Below the pieces are notes generated by a model. That model ran no database searches. It saw only the letters and a program-made list of their open reading frames with translations, and was not told the DNA's origin. This document shows, piece after piece, positions 57,357 through 64,000 of a stretch of 64,000 nucleotides of DNA. Source of the DNA: Rhodococcus sp. SMB37 (GTDB lineage Bacteria; Actinomycetota; Actinomycetes; Mycobacteriales; Mycobacteriaceae); NCBI RefSeq assembly GCF_004345605.1, contig NZ_SLVY01000002.1:434001-498000 (forward strand), in the 5' to 3' direction. The position numbers were made by a program, and so were the translations under genes. Numbering within the stretch: the first letter of the stretch is position 1; each line of letters starts with the position of its first letter.

Positions 57357-60300
57357 TCACTGTGGATCAAGATCGACACGATCACTGTCCAGAGCAGGCA
57401 CGATCACGTCGAGCGCCGTCGGTTCCATCATCTCTCCGTGCTCCCCCGGTACGAACCGGGTACGAATGCCTCCCGTGACGAACGGCACCCACAGGTCCGC
57501 GGCGTCCGCTTCGGTCGGGTGTTCCTCCACCGCACTGAAGAACTCCATGTCACCGGTGAACACTCCGGGTTCGTGACGGTTGATCAGGTCCGGTGACGTC
57601 ATCGCCGCAGCGAAGATGCGTTGGGTCCTCTCGATATCGAGTTCGATCAGTTCCGCCGGAACCGCACGCACGAGCGCTTCGGCGGCCTCACGAGGAAGCT
57701 GCCGGTCGAGTGCCCCGGGATCCACCTCGACGCCGAAGGTGCGCAGGTTCTCCGAGATCTCAGACTCGAAACGGTCGGTGTCGATCCGCGGGACACTGTC
57801 GATCAGCGCGAGTTTCTCCACACTCAGACCGCGGGACTGGAGTTCGACCGCCACCGCATGCGCGAGCACACCGCCCAGGGACCAGCCGAGCAATCGGTAC
57901 GGTCCGTGCGGCACGGTTGCGACGATCTCGTCGGCGTACCTGCGCGCGAGATCGTCCAGTGACGCTCCGGCGAAATCGGGTTCGGTCAACACCGGCGTCT
58001 GAACCCCGTACACGGCGCCAGGTCCGTCCAGGCGCGCCGCGAGCGGCGCGTAGGTCCAGGCGAGCCCGATCATCGGGTGCAGGCAGAACACCGATTCCGC
58101 GGGGTCCCCGGCGCGCAGCGGCAGGATCACGGAAAGGGCCGCATCCGCTTCCGAGACGGCGACGCCCTCGACTTCCGCGCCCGCTTCGACATCGACGCCG
58201 AGCCGGGCCGCGAGGTCCTTCACGACGGGCGACTCGAGCAGCCAGGGGACACGCACAGCCACGCCGATCTCGTCCCGCAGTCTCGCAACCACTTGGGTCG
58301 CGACGAGGGAATTGCCCCCGAGGTCGAAGAAGTCATCGTCCAAGCCGATCCGGTCGACGTCGAGCACCTCCGCATACACGCGTGCGACCAGCGCTTCGAG
58401 CCCCGTGCGGGGAGCACGGTGCGGCCGCATCGACGTTGCGGGTTCAGGGAGGGCCGCGCGGTCGAGCTTGCCGACCGGAGTCAGTGGCATGGAGTCGAGG
58501 ACGACAACCACGTCGGGAACCATGTGACGTGGCAACGAGCGCGCTGCCGTGCGGAGGAGTTCCGACGTCTCGACGACCCGACCGGGCGCCGCGGTCACGT
58601 ACGAGACGAGCCGCACGACGCCTGCCCCGGATGTCCGAGCGATCGTGACCGAGAAATCCACCGCATCGTCATGACGAAGCACCGCATCGATCTCGTCGAG
58701 TTCGATTCGGAATCCACGGATCTTGACCTGGAAATCCGACCGACCCACGTAGACGATGTCGCCGGTGTCGGTCCAACGGGCCAGATCCCCGGTCCGATAG
58801 AGGCGGGCGCCGGATCCGAACGGGTCGGCAACGAAGCGGTCGGATGTCAATCCCGCTCTCCCGTGGTACCCGCGCGCCAGTTGCACACCCGACAGGTAGA
58901 GCTCACCTGCAACGCCGACCGGGACGGGCCGCAAGCGCACGTCGAGCACGACGGCACCGACACCGCGGATCGGTCCGCCGATCGTCACGTCGTCACCAGG
59001 AGCCAACGGCGCGCTGATATTGGTCATGATCGTGGTTTCCGTGGGGCCGTAACCGTTGTGGAACGCGCGGCCGGAAGCCCAGCGCGACACCAGTTCGGGT
59101 GGCACCGCCTCTCCACCTGCCACGAGGACACGAAGTTCATCGAGTCCCTCTGGGTCCAGGGAGGAGATCGCGGCCGGTGTGATGAATGCGTGCGTCACGC
59201 GCTCGGCCCGGATGAAATCCGCGAGGTCACGCCCGCCGTAGATGGTCGGCGGAGCAATCACGAGCGTCGCGCCGGCCGCGAAGGCCATCAACAACTCGAG
59301 CACTGACGCGTCGAAGCTCGGCGATGCGAAGTGCAACACCCTGGCGTCGACGCCCAATGCATACCGATCACGCTGCTCGGCAGCAAAATTCGCCAACCCG
59401 GAATGAGTGACGACGACACCCTTGGGGAGCCCCGTCGAGCCTGACGTGTAGATGATGTAAGCGGTATTGCCGGCGTGCACACGACGTACGCGCTCGCCCG
59501 CCGCGACCGGGCCGCCCGGGCTCGTCTCCATCCGGGCCACCGTGTCCTCCGACGTCAGGTCGATCCATTCGACGTCGCCGGGCAACCCGACGAGATGCTG
59601 TGTCACGGTAAGGCCGAGCGCCGCTCCCGAGTCGGACACCATGTGTGCAACACGATCGGCCGGGTAGTTCGGATCGACCGGTACGTACGCGGCACCGGTC
59701 TTCGCCACCGCCCACACTGCGGCGACCGACTCGATCGAGCGTGTGAGACCGAGGGCCACAACATCTTCTGTACCGATGCCACGTCCGATCAGCAATCTCG
59801 CCAATCGCGACGAGAACGTGTCGAGCTCGGCGTACGTCCACTCGCGCCCGTCGTGGACCACAGCGACGCCGTCAGGGTTGCCCTCGGCGGCCGCCACGAG
59901 GAGATCACCGAGCGGAACCGGAGATTCGGCCGGTCCACCCTCGCGGTGGACCAGGTCCTCGAATTCGTCGGAGTCGAGATACGGCAGGGCGTCCACCGGC
60001 ACCGCGGGGTCGGCAAGGATGCCGTCGATGATCCGCAGGTACCGGGCGGCAAGCGTGGTCACGGTGTCGGCATCGAGAATGTCGCTGCGGTACTTGAATC
60101 CGAGCGTGACGGTGTCTTCCGCGGTGACGGCGACGGTCAGCGGATAGTGCGTGGCGTCGCGGGTGTTGACGCCGGCGACGATCAGTCCGTCGACCGATCC
60201 CGCCTCTGCGATGCCGCTACGGTCCACCGGATACGACTCGTACACGAGCAGGGTGTCGAAGAGCGCTCCGAGACCCGTCCGCTGCTGGATCTCGGCGAGG

Positions 60301-63300
60301 CCCACATGATGGTGGTCGAGAAGCGACGCCTGATCGACCTGGATGCGCTGGAGCAGTTCCTCGGTGGTTGCCGAGTCGCCGAGTCGCACGCGGACGGGCA
60401 ACGTGTTGATGAACAGTCCGACCATCGATTCGACGCCCGGAAGGTCCGCGGGCCGGCCCGACACGGTAGTACCGAACACGACGTCGTCACGACCGGTCGT
60501 GCGGGCGATGAGTGTCGCCCACGCACCCTGCAGGACGGTGTTGACCGTGACGCCGAGCCTCGCTGCGACCTCTCCGAGGGTGTCACTGCGGTCGCGGCCT
60601 AGATCGATGTGGTGCTCGGCCGAAGTGGCTCCGGCGTCGCCGGCCTCGGAGCCGACCAGCAGTGTCGGTTCGTCGACCCCCCCGAGTGCGTGGACCCACG
60701 CGTCGACCGATTCGCGGTGGTCGCGGCGCCCCAGCCACTCGAGATAGCTGCGGTACGACGGCACCCGACCGAGCAACGCAGCATCACCCGACGTCGCGTA
60801 CAGCACCAACAGGTCCTTCATCAGCAACGGCATCGACCAGCCGTCGAGGAGGATGTGGTGGCTCGTGACCGCGAGCGTCCAGGATTCGGATCCCGTCCGC
60901 ACCATTGTGAAGCGGATCAGCGGCGGCGCTGCCAGATCGAAGGCCACGTCCTGGTCGGCGCGCAACACCGCGTCGAGTTCGACAGTGTCGGCCGCCGGGT
61001 TCCCCGGCCCGGTGAGGTCGAGTTCCCGCCACGGCAGCACGACGTCGTCGACGACAACCTGGACCGGCTCACCGGATTCACCCGAGACGAAGGTAGTCCG
61101 CAGGTTGGGATGCCGGTCGAGAAGTGCGGCGGCAGCGCTTCGTAGACGTGCCGGGTCGACGAGTCCGGCGAGGTGGATCAGTACCTGAGTGCTGTAGACG
61201 TCGGACTGTCCTTCGGCGAGCAACGCGTGGTAAAGCAATCCGGACTGCAACGGTGCGAGCGGCCAGACGTCGGACACGTTGGGGTACTCCGCTTCCCAGG
61301 CGTCGATGTCGCGCTGGGTGACCTCGACCAAGGGGAGATCGGTCGGTGTCCGCCCGCCTGCGTCGGGGCGTGCCGCGTGAGTGGCGAGCGCTTCGAGTGC
61401 ACGCACCCACCATTGTCCGAGTTCCTCGACGTCGTCGCGGTCGAGCAGACCGGCGGGGAATCCGAGGTTCGCGCCGAGCTCCCCTCCGATGACCACCGCG
61501 TTGATGTCCACCGAGGCGAGCGCGGGAGCGTCGCTGTCGTCGCGACCGGACAGGTCACCGAGGTCGCCGGCGGGTAGCCAGCCCAATTCTGCGGCCTGAC
61601 CCTGGGACACCTCGCCGGCGTCGAGACGTCCGAGGTAGTTGAAGCTGATCTGACCGGACGGCAGATGTGCGAGTTGCCCAGCGGTGTCGGAGTTGCAGTA
61701 CCGGAGCAGTCCGTAGCCGAGTCCCTTGTCGGGGATGGCCCGCAGGTGTTCCTTGACGACCTTGAGTGCAGTGCCGGCGGCTGCTCCGCCCTCGATGGCG
61801 TCGTCGAGGTCGATGCCGGACAGGTCGAGCCGCACAGGGAACATCGCGGTGAACCAGCCCACGGTGCGTGACAGGTCGGCCCCGGGGACAAGGTCTTCCT
61901 CGCGTCCGTGGCCCTCGAGTCCGATCAGCGCGGACAGTTCATCCGTGCCACGATCGCGACGCCACCCGGCGAGCGCCAATGCAAGGCCAGTGAGCAACAC
62001 GTCGTTGACGCTGCCGTGGTAGAGCTCGGGAACTGTGGTGAGCAGTGTGTCGGTGACCTCGGCTGCGACCCGGACCTGGACCTTCTCGACCGTCGACGCA
62101 AGATCGACTGCGGGGTCGAAGGCACGCGTACCCAGAAGGGGGTCGGGTCCGGCCAGGATCGACGTCCACATCGGCAACTCTGCCGTGCGATCGCCGGCAC
62201 TGCGAACGAGGGCATCAGCCCAGGTCCGGAACGACGTTCCGACCGGCTGCAGCGCCGCGGGCTGTCCGTGATCGATCTGCGCCCAGGCAGTCACGAAGTC
62301 GGGCACCAGGATTCGCCACGACACTCCGTCGACCACGAGGTGGTGGGCGACCACGGCCATCCGCCCGGTGCGGTCTGCGCCCGGTGCGGGATCGAGCCAG
62401 ACGAACTGCAGGACGGTGCCGCGCGACGGATCGAGCCGCGCCTCGGCGCTGTCGAGTTCGCGGGCCGCGATACTGCGCCACCGGTCGTCGTCCGCATCGG
62501 CAGGCACCTCCACGTGGGAGACGAGAGAATCGACGTCGACCGAGCCCGGTGCGGTCGTGGCCAGCACCCATTCTCCGGTGCCGCTCCGGCGCAGGGACGC
62601 CCGCAGCATATCGTGCCGGTCGATAACGGCACGAAGGGTCGCGACCACGTCCGGACGTGTGATGCCTTCGGGCAGTTCGAGCGCGATGGTCTGGGTGTAG
62701 CGGTCGAAGCTGCCCGCGCGCTCGACCATGTAACGCACGATCGGGGTGAGCGGGATGTCACCGACTCCTCCCCCCTCGAGTTCGACGAGCAAGGGTGCGG
62801 TCCCGGTACCGATCCGCGCGACCTCGGCGAGTCCGGCCACGGTGCGCTGCTCGAAGACCTCCCGGGGCGTGAACACGATCCCGAGCGCTTTGGCGCGCGA
62901 CACCAGCTGGATCGATACGATGCTGTCGCCCCCGAGCGCGAAGAACGAGTCGTCGACGCCGACCTCGTCGATGCCGAGCACGTCGGCGAAGACCTCGGCG
63001 ATCGCTACCTCCGTCGGCGTCGCGGGTGCACGGAATTCTTTGTCTCCCACGAACACCGGAGAAGGAAGCGCCTTCTTGTCGAGCTTTCCGTTCGGAGTGA
63101 GAGGCAGAGCATCGAGGATCACGATCGCGTCGGGGACCATGTATCCGGTCAGGAACTGCCCGACCTCGTCGAGCACCTCGGCGGGCACAACGTTGGTACC
63201 TGCGCGTGGGACGACGTATCCGACGAGCTTGTCGCCGGTGTGCGCGTCGGTCCGCACCACGGCGACTGCATGCGCGACACCCTCGACAGAGGTCAGCGCG

Positions 63301-64000
63301 GCTTCGATTTCTCCGAGTTCGACACGGAATCCACGCAGCTGCACCTGGGAGTCACTGCGTCCGACGTATTCGAGTTGCCCGGAGGCGGACCAGCGCGCGA
63401 TGTCGCCGGTGCGGTACATGCGAGTCCCCGGCAAGCCGATCGGGTCCGCGACGAATCGTCCCGCGGTCAGCGCACCGCGGCCGAGGTACCCGCGGGTGAG
63501 CTGATCGCCGGACACGTACATCTCGCCGGGGACCCCGACGGGGACCGGCCGCAGCCGCGGATCGAGGACATACACGCCGAGCCCCGGGATCGCGCGGCCC
63601 ACGAGGCTGGCCGCGGTCTTGCTGTCGTCCGAGGCCAGTTCGAGGCGGGAGACGTGCACCGTGGTCTCGGTGATGCCGTACATGTTGACCAGGCGAGGCG
63701 CATCGTCGGTGTGTCGGCGGTACCAGTCGGCGAGACGACGCAGGTCGAGCGCCTCACCTCCGAAGACGATGTATCGCAGCGCGAGTCGACCCGAGTCTCC
63801 CTCTTTCGCAACACGATCGGCTTCGGCGAGCTGGTAGAAAGCCGACGGCGTCTGGTTGAGCACCGTGACCTGCTCTCGCACGAGGAGCGCATGGAAGTCC
63901 TCCGGCGAGCGGGACGTGAAGTGATCGACGACGACGAGCCGGCCGCCGTGGAGCAGCGGACCCCACAGTTCCCAGACCGAGAAGTCGAAAGCATACGAGT
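57357..64000 (-). CDS. Non-ribosomal peptide synthetase, terminal modules (5' end missing)
   Basis: At least 2213 residues are visible, and the frame is open to the right edge. The order is A (partial, 63050-64000), T (LGGDSI, near 62930), E (HHLVVDGVSW, EGHGRE, ISFNYLG; about 61400-62790), C (HHILLDGWS near 60850; 59950-61340), A (IIYTSGSTGLPKG, NGYGPTETTIM; 58430-59910), T (LGGNSL, near 58310) and TE (LLGWSLGG, near 57880). The LGGDSI carrier is the form that usually precedes an E domain. Pocket residues of the first A domain read D-F-W-N-V-G-M-V-H, one change from the known threonine code. The second reads D-A-L-F-V-G-G-I-M and is not one I recognise. The TE ends the line, so this is the last protein or the last part of the assembly. 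No MbtH-like gene is in the window. Confidence 0.93.
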   Translation of the reverse strand, partial: SYAFDFSVWELWGPLLHGGRLVVVDHFTSRSPEDFHALLVREQVTVLNQTPSAFYQLAEADRVAKEGDSGRLALRYIVFGGEALDLRRLADWYRRHTDDAPRLVNMYGITETTVHVSRLELASDDSKTAASLVGRAIPGLGVYVLDPRLRPVPVGVPGEMYVSGDQLTRGYLGRGALTAGRFVADPIGLPGTRMYRTGDIARWSASGQLEYVGRSDSQVQLRGFRVELGEIEAALTSVEGVAHAVAVVRTDAHTGDKLVGYVVPRAGTNVVPAEVLDEVGQFLTGYMVPDAIVILDALPLTPNGKLDKKALPSPVFVGDKEFRAPATPTEVAIAEVFADVLGIDEVGVDDSFFALGGDSIVSIQLVSRAKALGIVFTPREVFEQRTVAGLAEVARIGTGTAPLLVELEGGGVGDIPLTPIVRYMVERAGSFDRYTQTIALELPEGITRPDVVATLRAVIDRHDMLRASLRRSGTGEWVLATTAPGSVDVDSLVSHVEVPADADDDRWRSIAARELDSAEARLDPSRGTVLQFVWLDPAPGADRTGRMAVVAHHLVVDGVSWRILVPDFVTAWAQIDHGQPAALQPVGTSFRTWADALVRSAGDRTAELPMWTSILAGPDPLLGTRAFDPAVDLASTVEKVQVRVAAEVTDTLLTTVPELYHGSVNDVLLTGLALALAGWRRDRGTDELSALIGLEGHGREEDLVPGADLSRTVGWFTAMFPVRLDLSGIDLDDAIEGGAAAGTALKVVKEHLRAIPDKGLGYGLLRYCNSDTAGQLAHLPSGQISFNYLGRLDAGEVSQGQAAELGWLPAGDLGDLSGRDDSDAPALASVDINAVVIGGELGANLGFPAGLLDRDDVEELGQWWVRALEALATHAARPDAGGRTPTDLPLVEVTQRDIDAWEAEYPNVSDVWPLAPLQSGLLYHALLAEGQSDVYSTQVLIHLAGLVDPARLRSAAAALLDRHPNLRTTFVSGESGEPVQVVVDDVVLPWRELDLTGPGNPAADTVELDAVLRADQDVAFDLAAPPLIRFTMVRTGSESWTLAVTSHHILLDGWSMPLLMKDLLVLYATSGDAALLGRVPSYRSYLEWLGRRDHRESVDAWVHALGGVDEPTLLVGSEAGDAGATSAEHHIDLGRDRSDTLGEVAARLGVTVNTVLQGAWATLIARTTGRDDVVFGTTVSGRPADLPGVESMVGLFINTLPVRVRLGDSATTEELLQRIQVDQASLLDHHHVGLAEIQQRTGLGALFDTLLVYESYPVDRSGIAEAGSVDGLIVAGVNTRDATHYPLTVAVTAEDTVTLGFKYRSDILDADTVTTLAARYLRIIDGILADPAVPVDALPYLDSDEFEDLVHREGGPAESPVPLGDLLVAAAEGNPDGVAVVHDGREWTYAELDTFSSRLARLLIGRGIGTEDVVALGLTRSIESVAAVWAVAKTGAAYVPVDPNYPADRVAHMVSDSGAALGLTVTQHLVGLPGDVEWIDLTSEDTVARMETSPGGPVAAGERVRRVHAGNTAYIIYTSGSTGLPKGVVVTHSGLANFAAEQRDRYALGVDARVLHFASPSFDASVLELLMAFAAGATLVIAPPTIYGGRDLADFIRAERVTHAFITPAAISSLDPEGLDELRVLVAGGEAVPPELVSRWASGRAFHNGYGPTETTIMTNISAPLAPGDDVTIGGPIRGVGAVVLDVRLRPVPVGVAGELYLSGVQLARGYHGRAGLTSDRFVADPFGSGARLYRTGDLARWTDTGDIVYVGRSDFQVKIRGFRIELDEIDAVLRHDDAVDFSVTIARTSGAGVVRLVSYVTAAPGRVVETSELLRTAARSLPRHMVPDVVVVLDSMPLTPVGKLDRAALPEPATSMRPHRAPRTGLEALVARVYAEVLDVDRIGLDDDFFDLGGNSLVATQVVARLRDEIGVAVRVPWLLESPVVKDLAARLGVDVEAGAEVEGVAVSEADAALSVILPLRAGDPAESVFCLHPMIGLAWTYAPLAARLDGPGAVYGVQTPVLTEPDFAGASLDDLARRYADEIVATVPHGPYRLLGWSLGGVLAHAVAVELQSRGLSVEKLALIDSVPRIDTDRFESEISENLRTFGVEVDPGALDRQLPREAAEALVRAVPAELIELDIERTQRIFAAAMTSPDLINRHEPGVFTGDMEFFSAVEEHPTEADAADLWVPFVTGGIRTRFVPGEHGEMMEPTALDVIVPALDSDRVDLDPQ

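Noticed and set aside
55262-57478. 738-residue plus-strand open frame across lipase, terminator and mycolyltransferase
   Set aside because: It crosses two well-supported genes in wrong frames and a strong terminator, and its composition is random Arg-rich.

Overview
The window is GC-rich actinobacterial chromosome. Three things place it among the mycolic-acid bacteria (Mycobacteriales): two antigen-85-type mycolyltransferases, a complete ESX (type VII) secretion locus, and a gene order that follows Mycobacterium tuberculosis Rv3419c-Rv3462c (tsaD-rimI-tsaB-tsaE-alr, nnr, glmS, glmM, rpsI-rplM, ESX-4, truA-rplQ-rpoA). The presence of EccE, the uninterrupted ribosomal superoperon and the NRPS suggest Rhodococcus or a close relative; the genus is inferred, not proven.

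Layout. 1-876: the 3' part of a gene for a membrane-anchored Pro/Thr/Asp-repeat protein. 902-9289: a leftward run for tRNA t6A synthesis (tsaD, tsaB, tsaE, with rimI), a hydrolase, alanine racemase, NAD(P)HX repair and glmS. 9429-13419: a hydrolase, two proteins with ESX-substrate features, and glmM. 13581-14539: rplM-rpsI. 14800-27327: the ESX-4 type VII system (EsxT/EsxU, an actin-like associated membrane protein, EccC, EccD, MycP, EccB, EccE). 27379-29781: a flavin reductase, a TetR regulator and an acyl-CoA dehydrogenase. 29840-49016: a nearly continuous leftward ribosomal superoperon (S10, spc and alpha operons), with secY, adk, map and infA inside, truA and a mycolyltransferase at its 3' end, and dtd inserted on the other strand. 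49469-57184: a Tat-exported amidase, a GntR/FCD regulator, a three-gene drug-exporter-type ABC transporter, a secreted lipase and a second mycolyltransferase. 57357-64000: the 3' end of a large NRPS gene (A-T-E-C-A-T-TE), running off the right edge.

How the genes work together. Much of the window serves translation (ribosomal proteins, initiation factor, tRNA modification and editing, methionine aminopeptidase, SecY) and the cell envelope (GlmS and GlmM for UDP-GlcNAc, Alr for D-alanine, two mycolyltransferases). The ESX-4 locus is the largest specialised system. A small EspC-like protein with a YxxxE motif and its translationally coupled WRG-containing, proline-rich partner lie between glmS and glmM, about 3 kb away; they are the best candidate substrates and the most interesting lead. 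The NRPS appears to add D-(allo)-threonine followed by one neutral residue before release by a C-terminal thioesterase.

I see no rRNA, tRNA, CRISPR array, insertion sequence or phage gene. All functional names come from motif recognition and remembered family knowledge; no database search was run.
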